Shown: piece by piece, positions 22,693 to 34,149 of the stretch
How positions within the stretch are numbered: the first letter of the stretch is position 1
How the letters are laid out: each line of letters starts with the position of its first letter
Origin: Demequina sp.
GTDB taxonomy: Bacteria > Actinomycetota > Actinomycetes > Actinomycetales > Demequinaceae
Direction: 5' to 3'
Length of the DNA stretch: 36,901 nt
Assembly (NCBI RefSeq): GCF_024642165.1
Contig: NZ_JAHEBP010000007.1
Span: 1 to 36,901, forward strand
Program-made: the position numbers and the translations under genes
Notes under the pieces: generated by a model
Told to the model about the DNA's origin: nothing
The model's database searches: none
Seen by the model: the letters and a program-made list of their open reading frames with translations, nothing else

Positions 22693-22708
22693 TCGAACAA
22701 ATGTTCGA
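22693..22708. promoter_or_regulatory. LexA-type SOS box
   Basis: TCGAACAAATGTTCGA, perfect TCGAAC-N4-GTTCGA, 8 nt from the radical SAM ATG. Confidence 0.8.
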
Positions 22709-22715
22709 GCGCCGG

Positions 22716-23423
22716 TCAACCCTCCGCGCCGACGAGGCTCACGTTCAACGCGACGTCGGGCTTGACGCCCTCGGCCACCGTGAACGAGTAGGAGGTCACG
22801 GTGAGGGCCCATTCCTCCGGTCGGGTCACCAGCCACGTCGCGCCTCGCTCATCGACGTCCACGAGCGCGATGTCGCCCCCGCAGTTGCCGGCCAGCAGGA
22901 GGGGCGTCGCGCCGGTGGCCGTGCCCGTGAGGGCGGGCCCGGTTGCCGGAACTGACGTGATGCACGGCTCCGCGACCGGATCCGCTGCGGCGTACGCGTC
23001 GCCCAGGGCGGGCGCGGCGGCGGTGACCGAGATCTCGATCGGCGACGGCTGGTCGGGCCCGCCGTCGTAGGGGTACCAGAAGTCTTCGCGATCGGACAGG
23101 GTCCAGGCCGAGGTGACCACGGCGACGTAGTGGTCGCCGGCGGAGTCATCCTCGGCAGTCAGGCGGAACAGCTCCATGCAGGTGTCGACCGAGCCCGCAT
23201 ACACCTGGGACAACGCCTGCCAGTTCCGCGTATGGGCGGATTCCCACTTCGTATCCGCGGAGCAGTCGGTCGCGACCTGGTCGTAGGCGCCAAGGATCAC
23301 GGGCAGCGGCGGGTCTCCCCCGTCACGGACCGCCGGTGCCGAATTCAGCGCCTCGGAACGGAACCAGAACCATCCGATCCCGACCAGCACGATCGCAACG
23401 ATGATCGTCACCGCAGCCTTCAC
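22716..23423 (-). CDS. Hypothetical membrane-anchored protein
   Basis: One N-terminal TM (AVTIIVAIVLVGIGWFWF); GTG start with GAGGGGG SD. Confidence 0.65.
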   Translation of the reverse strand: MKAAVTIIVAIVLVGIGWFWFRSEALNSAPAVRDGGDPPLPVILGAYDQVATDCSADTKWESAHTRNWQALSQVYAGSVDTCMELFRLTAEDDSAGDHYVAVVTSAWTLSDREDFWYPYDGGPDQPSPIEISVTAAAPALGDAYAAADPVAEPCITSVPATGPALTGTATGATPLLLAGNCGGDIALVDVDERGATWLVTRPEEWALTVTSYSFTVAEGVKPDVALNVSLVGAEG

Positions 23424-23511
23424 GACGCCCCCTCAACGCGGCACCACCCTGGTGCTGTCCCAGGAGTGAGCATACGGCCGAGACGCGGCATGCACGATGA
23501 CCTGTGACCAA

Positions 23512-23533
23512 CGTCCCTTTTACCGTCCCTTTT
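23512..23533. repeat. Direct repeat CGTCCCTTTT x2 (12-bp period)
   Basis: CGTCCCTTTT at 23512-23521 and 23524-23533. Confidence 0.5.
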
Positions 23534-23554
23534 GAAACGGCAGACTCTCGGCGA

Positions 23555-23580
23555 GGGGCGCACCATGGGAGATGCGCCCC
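23555..23580 (+). ncRNA. 5'-UTR stem-loop GGGGCGCA-N10-TGCGCCCC
   Basis: Perfect 8-bp arms (23555-23562 / 23573-23580) upstream of the SD of the 23607 CDS. Confidence 0.45.
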
Positions 23581-23606
23581 TGTCCGTACCTGCCAAGGAG
23601 CCGAAC

Positions 23607-25520
23607 GTGACCGCCGTCGACACCCGGACGTACCTGGACCAGTTGATCCTCGCCCCCGAGGTCCGTGAGGCCCTCGAGGCGGCGCGCTCCGTCACCGTGC
23701 CCGACACGCGCGAGGAGCTCTACGCGCTGTCGCTCGGACCCGAGGGGGGGCCGCAGTTCTCCGTGGACTACGACGTCGACGGCGAGGTGATCACCGAGGC
23801 CACCGTGACGCGCTGCCGCAACGGGATCGCGGTCAACTACCCCGAGGACTACATGCGCCGCCGGGACCCGCAGTGCATGGTGATCGCCGATGACCGCCCC
23901 ACCGACAAGACGCGCTTCGCCGACAGGTTCGGGCATGGCTTCGCGGACACGCGTCAGGAGACCCTCACATGGCTCTCCCACCAGGACCTGGTGGTGGTGC
24001 CGTTCAAGGCCGGCGGGCTCACCTATGGGTCGGCATCCCTCGCGATCGTGCCCAAGAACTCGGCATTCTTCGCGACGGCGCTGGTGGACCTCCAGGGATG
24101 GGTGGGCTTCGAGGAGATCGGCCCGTTCGCCCCGCGCTCGATCCTCTACGTCGCGCCACCGTTCCGTCACACGCACTTCGACGGCCGCCAGGTGGTGGTC
24201 CACGACCGTTCGACCACCCTGCACGAGATCTTCGCCTACAACCTCTACCCCGGGCCGAGCGCCAAGAAGGGCGTCTTCTCCGTGCTCCTCGACATCGGCG
24301 AGCAGGAGGGGTGGATCACCGCCCACGCGTCGTCGGTGCGCGTCACCACCCCGTACGACAACGAGACGGTCATCATGCACGAGGGTGCCTCGGGCGGTGG
24401 CAAGTCCGAGATGTGCCAGGAGCTGCGCCGCGAGGACGACGGACGCATCCTGCTGGGCACCAACGTGGTCACCCGCGAGCCGTACCTCATCACGCTGTCC
24501 GAGACCTCCGACCTCTCCCCCGTGACCGACGACATGACGCTGTGCCACCCGGACATCCAGGACGGGTCAGGGAAGATGGTGGTCGCCGACGCCGAGGACG
24601 GCTGGTTCGTGCGGGTCGACAACCTCAAGAACTACGGGGCGGACGTCTACTTCGAGCGCGCCGTCATCCACCCCGAGGCGCCGCTGGTGTTCTTCAGCAT
24701 CGACGGTGTGGCCGACGCCACCGCGCTCCCGTGGGAGCACACGCCGGACTCCACGGGCAAGCCGTGTCCGAACCCGCGCGTGGTGATCCCGCGCAGCATG
24801 ATGCGCGGTGTCGTCGACGTCCCCCAGCCCGTCGACGTCCGCACCTTCGGCGTGCGCATGCCGGCCTGCACCACGGACAGGCCCAGCTACGGGATCATGG
24901 GCATGACTCACTTCGTGCCCCCTGCCATCGCGTGGCTGTGGCGCCTCATCGCTCCTCGCGGCGACAAGAATCCGTCGATCGGCGAGGCCGCCGATGCGGT
25001 CGAGAGGCTCGAGCATGGCGGCATGGTCTCCGAGGGAGTCGGCTCCTACTGGCCGTTCTCGACGGGCACCAAGGTCGCCGCGGCAAACCTGCTGCTACGC
25101 CAGATCCTCGACTACGGACGCACCCGCTACGTCCTCACCCCCAACCAGCACATCGGCTCCTACCACGTGGGGTTCTCGGCGGAATGGCTGACCCGCGAGT
25201 GGCTGGCACGCAAGGGCGGCGGGCGCATGCGCGCCGAGCAGCTCGAGCCGGCCCGGTGCCCGCTGTTCGGCTACGCGCCCAAGGAGATCACCCTCGATGG
25301 CCAGCCGGTGCGGCGCACGCTGCTGCGGCCCGAGCTGCAGTCCCAGGTGGGCACGGCGGCGTACGACCAGGGCTGCGCGATCCTCACCGGATTCTTCAAG
25401 GCGGAGCTGCGACAGTTCCTCTCCGAGGACATCGACCCCTTGGGTCGCCAGATCATCGAGACATGCCTGCGCGACGGCAGCGTGGAGGAGTACGAGGCGC
25501 TGACGCCGATGTACCTGTGA
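23607..25520 (+). CDS. DUF4914-like protein with HPrK/PEPCK-like P-loop
   Basis: Contains VIMHEGASGGGKSEMCQELR. GTG start preceded by AAGGAG-6 nt. DUF name is from memory and needs a search. Confidence 0.7.
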   Translation: MTAVDTRTYLDQLILAPEVREALEAARSVTVPDTREELYALSLGPEGGPQFSVDYDVDGEVITEATVTRCRNGIAVNYPEDYMRRRDPQCMVIADDRPTDKTRFADRFGHGFADTRQETLTWLSHQDLVVVPFKAGGLTYGSASLAIVPKNSAFFATALVDLQGWVGFEEIGPFAPRSILYVAPPFRHTHFDGRQVVVHDRSTTLHEIFAYNLYPGPSAKKGVFSVLLDIGEQEGWITAHASSVRVTTPYDNETVIMHEGASGGGKSEMCQELRREDDGRILLGTNVVTREPYLITLSETSDLSPVTDDMTLCHPDIQDGSGKMVVADAEDGWFVRVDNLKNYGADVYFERAVIHPEAPLVFFSIDGVADATALPWEHTPDSTGKPCPNPRVVIPRSMMRGVVDVPQPVDVRTFGVRMPACTTDRPSYGIMGMTHFVPPAIAWLWRLIAPRGDKNPSIGEAADAVERLEHGGMVSEGVGSYWPFSTGTKVAAANLLLRQILDYGRTRYVLTPNQHIGSYHVGFSAEWLTREWLARKGGGRMRAEQLEPARCPLFGYAPKEITLDGQPVRRTLLRPELQSQVGTAAYDQGCAILTGFFKAELRQFLSEDIDPLGRQIIETCLRDGSVEEYEALTPMYL

Positions 25521-25553
25521 CGACGCGGGGCGGTCACCCCGGCGGCCGTCCCG

Positions 25554-26072
25554 TCACCTGTCGCGGGTCCCGCGTCGCCGGTCGACCACCAGGCCCGCGG
25601 AGTGCATCCAGGCCTCCCAGCGCGGGAGCTGCGGGCGGATCTCCTCGGTCTTCCCGAGGTTGACGCGCGTGCCGTCCTGCTCGACGAATGCCCGTCCGGT
25701 GTCACGCCCGCCCTCCTCGGTGTACGTGACCGCCTGGAGCTGACGGAACACGATCGCTCGGCCGCGTAGCCTGCGCGTGCCGCGGCGAATCGTCAGGCCC
25801 GCGGGCGTCAGGCGGAAGTACGTCGCGTCCTCCCACCACTGCACCGCGGCCAACACCAGCAGCAACAGCGAGACCACGGCGCCGAAGAAGGGACCGATCA
25901 GGTGGCCGGCCCCGCCGGAGCCGTCACGTGCGGGCCGAGAGATCGCAATGACGAGGCTCACGGTCGAGACCGCGACCACCCCGGACAGCACCAGCGCCCA
26001 CGCGCCCGTGACGCCGCGCCTGCCCCGCGTGATGACGAATTCCTCCATCGACGCCTCGACTCGACCTGCCAT
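25554..26072 (-). CDS. Membrane protein, PH-domain-like
   Basis: Two TM segments, then YFRLTPAGLTIRRGTRRLRGRAIVFRQLQAVTY. Confidence 0.6.
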   Translation of the reverse strand: MAGRVEASMEEFVITRGRRGVTGAWALVLSGVVAVSTVSLVIAISRPARDGSGGAGHLIGPFFGAVVSLLLLVLAAVQWWEDATYFRLTPAGLTIRRGTRRLRGRAIVFRQLQAVTYTEEGGRDTGRAFVEQDGTRVNLGKTEEIRPQLPRWEAWMHSAGLVVDRRRGTRDR

Positions 26073-26110
26073 GCATTCCACGGTAGTCGCCTTGGCGAGA
26101 CGCCAAGGAC

Positions 26111-26608
26111 TCAGTCGGCGGCCGCCACGCCCGCGTGCAGCTTCCGCACCAGCGCCACCAGCTGATCCCGCTCCGACGGGCTCAGCGACTGGATCATGCG
26201 GAGCTCGTTGGCGGCATGGTGCGGCAGCGTGGCGTCGACCACGCGTCGGCCCTCGTCCGTCAACGCCACCCACACCACGCGACCGTCCTCCTCGTCACGC
26301 TCACGCCGCACATAGCCGCGCGCCGCCAGGCGGTCGATGCGGTTCGTGACGGCCCCGCCGGTCACCATGCTCGAGGCGACCAGCTGGCCGGCGGTGAGCC
26401 GAAACGGCTCGCCGTGCCGCCTCAGCGTGGCGAGGAGGTCGAATTCCCACTCCTCCAGACCATGCTGCGCGAACACCCGCCGCAGCTCGACACCCAGCGC
26501 GACAGCAAGCCGCGACACCCGCCCGATCACGGCCATGCCGCTCACGTCGAGATCCGGCCTCTCGCGGTGCCACTGGTCGAGAATCCCGTCCACCTGATCA
26601 CGTGTCAT
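26111..26608 (-). CDS. MarR-family transcriptional regulator
   Basis: Winged HTH (SMVTGGAVTNRIDRLAARGYVRRERDEEDGRVVWVALTDEG). Confidence 0.92.
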   Translation of the reverse strand: MTRDQVDGILDQWHRERPDLDVSGMAVIGRVSRLAVALGVELRRVFAQHGLEEWEFDLLATLRRHGEPFRLTAGQLVASSMVTGGAVTNRIDRLAARGYVRRERDEEDGRVVWVALTDEGRRVVDATLPHHAANELRMIQSLSPSERDQLVALVRKLHAGVAAAD

Positions 26609-26630
26609 GGAGCAAGTCTAGCAATATGTA

Positions 26631-26659
26631 TTGACATTGAAATACTTTCGGCGCATAGT
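26631..26659 (+). promoter_or_regulatory. Promoter of the VOC gene
   Basis: TTGACA (26631-26636) - 17 nt - CATAGT (26654-26659). Confidence 0.6.
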
Positions 26660-26660
26660 T

Positions 26661-26676
26661 GTTTCAACATTGAAAC
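26661..26676. promoter_or_regulatory. Candidate MarR operator
   Basis: GTTTCAA-CA-TTGAAAC, 7-bp arms; half-site CATTGAAA repeated 33 bp upstream (26635 and 26668). Confidence 0.55.
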
Positions 26677-26689
26677 ACATGGAGGAATC

Positions 26690-27124
26690 ATGACCCACGC
26701 CGTCACCGCCCCTCGTACCGGGGCGATCCAGCTGCGCCTCGTTGTCCACGCCGAAGACCTCGACGCCGCGCTCGCCCTCTACCGCGACGCGCTTGGCCTC
26801 GAGACGGAGCTCGACCTCACCCGGCCCTCCCCCGACGGCGACGCGCGCGTGGTGGTCCTGGGCGCCGGACGCGCGACGCTCGAGCTCATCAACTCCGCCC
26901 AGCGCGCCCTCATCGACCGCCTCGAGGTGGGTCGCGATGCGGCCCGCGAGGTGCGGGTTGGCCTGGAGGTGCACGATGCGCGCGCCGCCACCGCGGCGGC
27001 GCTCACCGCCGGCGCGCAGGAGATCGCCCCGCCCACCCGCACACCGTGGGGCTCGCTCAACGCACGGCTCGAAGGAGCGGCCGGGCTGCAGCTCACGCTC
27101 TTCCAGCAGATCGACCCGGAGTAG
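26690..27124 (+). CDS. VOC/glyoxalase-family protein
   Basis: IQLRLVVHAEDLDAALALYRDALGLETELD...; SD GGAGG. Confidence 0.88.
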   Translation: MTHAVTAPRTGAIQLRLVVHAEDLDAALALYRDALGLETELDLTRPSPDGDARVVVLGAGRATLELINSAQRALIDRLEVGRDAAREVRVGLEVHDARAATAAALTAGAQEIAPPTRTPWGSLNARLEGAAGLQLTLFQQIDPE

Positions 27125-27230
27125 CGCCCCGCCGCTCCGGCCACGTGGCTAGAAGCCACACCCCAGACAGGTCCGTCATCGTCGTCAGCCGCGACGCCTG
27201 ACGGGGCACCACTCACCAAAGGAGACCACC

Positions 27231-28022
27231 ATGCGTGCCACCGCCACTCACCAGTCCCTGAAGCGCACGAGCCGCTGGGCAGGCGTGCTCTATGCACTGA
27301 TCTTCCTGCTCGCACCCCTGGGCTTCATCGTCGGCAAGATGCCCGTCTACGCGCCGGGCGACCCCGCGACCACCATGCAGCAACTCCTCGACAACGAGCT
27401 CCTGTTCCGGCTCGGCATGCTGGCCGAGGTCGGGGTGGTCGTGGTCGAGATCGTGCTCTCGGCGCTGCTCTACGCGCTGTTTCGACCCGTCAGCCGCTCG
27501 CTCGCGCTCGGCGCGGCGCTCACGCGCACGGCCGAGGCCGTCATCCAGGCCCTCAACCTCGCTCCGAGCATGGTGGCGCTGGCGGCGGCGACGGGCACCG
27601 GCGTCTATGCGGACATGTCCGCTCAGGCCCGCGCCACTGTCGTGCTCGGCTCGATGGACGCCTACCAGGACATCGTGAACATCTGGGGCATCCCCTTCGC
27701 CCTTCACGTCCTCTTTCTCGGACTCCTCGTCCTCCGGTCCAACCTGATGCCCCGGATCATCGGCTGGCTGCTGGTGGCGGCATCAGGCGGATACTTCGCG
27801 GATTCGCTCGCGGCCATCGTGTGGCCGGCTGCGTCCGGCGTCGCGCAGACGCTGGTGCTGGTACTCGCGATCCCCGCCGAGCTCGCGTTCGCCGTATGGC
27901 TCGTCGTCAAGGGCGTGCGTGCCGACCGCTGGCACACGCTGATGCGGGACGATGCGGCGCTCCCCGCAGCACCCGGGCCCGCCGTGTCCCCGCAGCGGGC
28001 GGCGGAGGCGAAGGCGCGATGA
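27231..28022 (+). CDS. DUF4386-like membrane protein
   Basis: SRWAGVLYALIFLLAPLGFIVGKM... multi-TM; SD AAAGGAG. Confidence 0.75.
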   Translation: MRATATHQSLKRTSRWAGVLYALIFLLAPLGFIVGKMPVYAPGDPATTMQQLLDNELLFRLGMLAEVGVVVVEIVLSALLYALFRPVSRSLALGAALTRTAEAVIQALNLAPSMVALAAATGTGVYADMSAQARATVVLGSMDAYQDIVNIWGIPFALHVLFLGLLVLRSNLMPRIIGWLLVAASGGYFADSLAAIVWPAASGVAQTLVLVLAIPAELAFAVWLVVKGVRADRWHTLMRDDAALPAAPGPAVSPQRAAEAKAR

Positions 28023-29188
28023 GTGCCGCGCGCGGCGTCGCGATCGGCGGTGCGGTGACCCTGCTGGTGGTCACCGCGCTGCTGGTCCGCCTGACGGCGG
28101 CGTGGGTGCCACTGCAGCCGCGCGAGTCCGCTGCAGGCGGCGCGCGCGCGGCGGACGTGACCGTCGCAAGCGGGCAACCGCTCGGCACGATGCGGGTCGA
28201 GCTCGCCGGCCTGGAATCGACCGTCTGGTACCCGGCCGCGGACGACGCCTCCGGGGCGCGCGCCCGCTATCCGCTCACGCTGAGAATGGATCCCGCACTG
28301 CCCGAGGTGACGCTGGGCACCACGCGCGGCGCCGCGGTGCTCGATGCGCCATGGGCCGCGACGGCCACGCCGGCACCGCTCGTTCTCCTCTCTCCCGGCT
28401 TCGCGCTGCCGCCCTCGGCCTACTCATGGCTCGGCGAGGCGCTCGCCGCGGGCGGCCGCGTGGTCATCGCACCTGACCACGGCGAGACGCTCGACCCCGC
28501 AGGCCTGGCCGCGGCGACCGTGGCCCGCCCGCGCGAACTCACGGCGGTGCTCGACGCGGTCGAGGCCCTCGCGTCCCCGGGAGGCCCGTGGCACGGGAGG
28601 GTCGACTCGAGCGCGGTCGACGTCATGGGTCACTCGTACGGCGGCTATGCCGCGCAGGCCATGGGTGGCGCGCGGCTCGACACACGCGAGCTTCGCGAGC
28701 GCTGCGCCGCCGGCCGCACCGCGGACCATCCCGGGGTCTTCCTGTGTGATGCGCTGGAGCCGCACCTCAGGGAGATCGCGGCGGACGCGGGCCTCGCCGA
28801 GGTGCCCGCGGACCTGTGGCCGTCGTGGCGCGATGAGCGAGTCGTGAGCGTGGTGTCGCTTGCGGGCGACGCCGCGATGTTCGGCGACGCCGGACTCGCG
28901 CACCTGAACGTGCCGGTGCTCGCCGTCGGGGGCGACGCCGACCGTGATTCCCCCGTCGACTGGGGCGTGGAGCTCACGGCCGCCGCGGCCGGGGCGCCCG
29001 CGACACTCCACCTGCTCGAGGGCGCCGGACACATGGACCTGCTCGACTCCGTGGACGTGGTTCGGCCGCTCGCGACACTCCTGCCGGGCGGCTTCGTGGA
29101 GAGGTCCCCAGCCATCCGCAGGGCGTTCCACGCGGAGGTCCTGGATGCGGTCGCCGCCCACCTGCGACCATCCGAGACGCCTGCTTAG
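28019..29188 (+). CDS. Alpha/beta hydrolase (PAF-acetylhydrolase/dienelactone hydrolase-like)
   Basis: VMGHSYGGYAAQ nucleophile elbow, GAGHMD; ATGA overlap with the upstream gene. Confidence 0.85.
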   Translation: MSAARGVAIGGAVTLLVVTALLVRLTAAWVPLQPRESAAGGARAADVTVASGQPLGTMRVELAGLESTVWYPAADDASGARARYPLTLRMDPALPEVTLGTTRGAAVLDAPWAATATPAPLVLLSPGFALPPSAYSWLGEALAAGGRVVIAPDHGETLDPAGLAAATVARPRELTAVLDAVEALASPGGPWHGRVDSSAVDVMGHSYGGYAAQAMGGARLDTRELRERCAAGRTADHPGVFLCDALEPHLREIAADAGLAEVPADLWPSWRDERVVSVVSLAGDAAMFGDAGLAHLNVPVLAVGGDADRDSPVDWGVELTAAAAGAPATLHLLEGAGHMDLLDSVDVVRPLATLLPGGFVERSPAIRRAFHAEVLDAVAAHLRPSETPA

Positions 29189-29197
29189 ACTGCAGAT

Positions 29198-29226
29198 ATG
29201 CGTGATCGACGCCACCGGGGCGCGTG

Positions 29227-29227
<1 letters not shown>
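29198..29227 (+). CDS. Putative 9-codon leaderless minicistron (MRDRRHRGA)
   Basis: TAGACT (29186-29191) - 6 nt - ATG 29198; stop TGA 29225-29227 overlaps ATPase ATG 29227 (TGATG). Confidence 0.35.
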
Positions 29228-31998
<2,771 letters not shown>

Positions 31999-32060
31999 GG
32001 TCCCTGCTCACGCCCCGCGCCCGGGCGTAGGTTGAGCGCAACGACCCCCGGGGAGGAACC

Positions 32061-32675
32061 ATGACGGACGCGCGCGAGTGGAAGGCACGCATGGCCGAGC
32101 GCCCCGTGGAGGATGCGAGCCGCACGGAGTACCAGAAGCTGGAGGCCGACGAGTGGTTCCGCTATCGCGCGGGTCCCGAGCTTGCGGACATGCAGCGCGC
32201 CACCCTCGCAAGGCTCCGCGATCTCAACGGCGGCTACTACGACGATCCCGAGGGCTCGACGCGCTCGCTCGCGGAGCTCATCGGGGCGTGCGGCCCCGGC
32301 CTCGACTTTCGCCCACCCATCTACCTCGAGTACCGCGAGCGCGTCCGCTTCGGGTCGAACCTGTTCATCAACGCGAACCTGATGATCCTGGGCAGCGGGA
32401 TCGTCACCATCGGCGACAACGCGCTGATCGGGCCCGACGCACGGTTCTACACCGTCAACCACGCCTTCGACGTGGGGCTACGGCGCGAGGGGTGGGAGCG
32501 CGCGTTCCCCATCACCTTGGAAGCGGACGTGTGGCTGGGCGGGTCGGTGGTCATCTGCCCCGGGGTCACCATCGGTCGCGGCTCGGTGGTGGCCGCGGGA
32601 TCCGTCGTCACCAAGGACGTACCGCCCATGTCCGTCGTGGGCGGCAACCCCGCACGGGTGCTGCGGACGCTGTGA
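32061..32675 (+). CDS. Sugar (maltose/galactoside) O-acetyltransferase
   Basis: Left-handed beta-helix hexapeptides, ITLEADVWLGGSVVICPGVTIGRGSVVAAGSVVTKDVPP; SD GGGGAGG. Confidence 0.92.
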   Translation: MTDAREWKARMAERPVEDASRTEYQKLEADEWFRYRAGPELADMQRATLARLRDLNGGYYDDPEGSTRSLAELIGACGPGLDFRPPIYLEYRERVRFGSNLFINANLMILGSGIVTIGDNALIGPDARFYTVNHAFDVGLRREGWERAFPITLEADVWLGGSVVICPGVTIGRGSVVAAGSVVTKDVPPMSVVGGNPARVLRTL

Positions 32676-32705
32676 CCCGCCGGGAGCGGGCCCGATCGCT
32701 TCCGC

Positions 32706-33113
32706 CTACCCGGCGATGGTCACCGTTCCTATCGGAATCCCGCCGAGCATGATCTCCGCCGGGCCGGGCTCAGCATCCTCGGGTATCTCGAGCACCACGC
32801 TCGCGGTGGCGTTGTCCGCCGGATAGTCGGAAGCCTCAGCCAGCACGGGACGTCCGGGCTCGACCGCCTCGAGCGTGACGATCACGTTCTCGAGCACCGT
32901 GCTCGACCGCCCGGTGATCCACCCCCAGCCGCCGCCCGTGTCGCAGCAGTCGACCCAGAGATTGCTCAACTCGACGGTGACCGACTCGCCGGGCGCGACC
33001 TCCGCCGCGGACGGCTCACCCGCCGGCGCCGCACACGAGCACGCGGACTGCACGCACCCGGCCAGCACCAGCATCGTCCCGGCGGCCACCGCAGCCCGGG
33101 CCCCGCGCCTCAC
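32706..33113 (-). CDS. Small Cys-containing lipoprotein, hypothetical
   Basis: Lipobox-like VLAGC; GTG start overlaps the stop of the ACT-domain gene (GTGA). Confidence 0.6.
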   Translation of the reverse strand: MRRGARAAVAAGTMLVLAGCVQSACSCAAPAGEPSAAEVAPGESVTVELSNLWVDCCDTGGGWGWITGRSSTVLENVIVTLEAVEPGRPVLAEASDYPADNATASVVLEIPEDAEPGPAEIMLGGIPIGTVTIAG

Positions 33114-33508
33114 GGGAGCGACGCCTGCGACTGCAGCCGCTCGAGTGCGGTGAGCGCCTCGGCGCGGCGGTCCCACGGCACGAAGATGTGATCGTGGTGA
33201 AATCCGGCGACCACGTTGGCGCTCACTCCTGCGTCAGCGAGCGCGCGCGAGAACGCCGCGGTCAGGCCCACGGCGTCGAGCGCCGAATGCACCTCCAGGG
33301 TGATGCGCGCGGAGCGGAACTGGTGCGGCACGCCGGCGTCGATCGCCTCGGCCTCACGCAGGACCACGGTGAGGCCCTCGTTCTCCTCGACGGTCGCGAC
33401 CGGCGTGCAGCCCGCGGGGAGCACGTCCACCGTCGCCCACACGTACGTCTCCGGATCGAGCCGTGCGCTCAGGCCAGACAGGAGTTCCGCGAGATCGGCG
33501 ATCGCCAT
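33110..33508 (-). CDS. ACT-domain-like protein
   Basis: RITLEVHSALDAVGLTAAFSRALADAGVSANVVAGFHHDHIFVP. Confidence 0.85.
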   Translation of the reverse strand: MAIADLAELLSGLSARLDPETYVWATVDVLPAGCTPVATVEENEGLTVVLREAEAIDAGVPHQFRSARITLEVHSALDAVGLTAAFSRALADAGVSANVVAGFHHDHIFVPWDRRAEALTALERLQSQASLP

Positions 33509-33695
33509 GATCCGAGGCTAGGGCACGGGAGGCCACTGCGTCGGTGCCGCACGGTATCGTGAAGACACGATCAAGAAGCCCGGCGCCAAGCCCTTCAGCT
33601 GGCCGGCTGGCAACCGCGTTTCCGACACGGTGCCCCTGAAGGAAGATCCGCCGCACGCCACCCGGCGCGCGGAAGCCCGGATACCTGGAGACGCC

Positions 33696-34085
33696 ATGTC
33701 CACCTCCGACATCACCCCGTGCAGCCTGTACTTCGTAGGCCACCTGCCCCACCCGATCCAGCTGCGGCTCGCGCTCGCGAACGACGATCCCGATCCGCTC
33801 GACGTGCTCGCCGTCACGGACACCGGACTCGTGGTCGCGGACGGCGCCGAGGTGCGCATCTGGCGCGTGCACGCGATCGGCCGCCGAATCGTCCGCGACA
33901 AGCTCGCCGCGGGGATCACCCAGCTCCTCGAGCATGGTCACCACTGCGCGTTCATCGACGGCCGGCCGCTGTCGTACGTCGAGGAACCCGCGGAGTGGAC
34001 CGACTGCCGCACGAGCGAGCAGGGACCCGCCTACATCGATCACATCGTGGTCATCCGCACGGACAACCCGCCGCCGGAGGCGTGA
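33696..34085 (+). CDS. Hypothetical protein
   Basis: MSTSDITPCSLYFVGHLPHPIQLRLALAN...; start uncertain, reading frame is open further upstream. Confidence 0.6.
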   Translation: MSTSDITPCSLYFVGHLPHPIQLRLALANDDPDPLDVLAVTDTGLVVADGAEVRIWRVHAIGRRIVRDKLAAGITQLLEHGHHCAFIDGRPLSYVEEPAEWTDCRTSEQGPAYIDHIVVIRTDNPPPEA

Positions 34086-34149
34086 CGCCCAGTCGCCCGC
34101 GACCATGGTCTACCCGCAGGAGTCGCAAACCTGCCCCAAGCGTCAATGA

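Noticed and set aside
26628-26645. GTATTGACATTGAAATAC as a second full palindrome
   Set aside because: Only the outer 5 bp are symmetric; the inner bases are not. Retained only as a half-site repeat.
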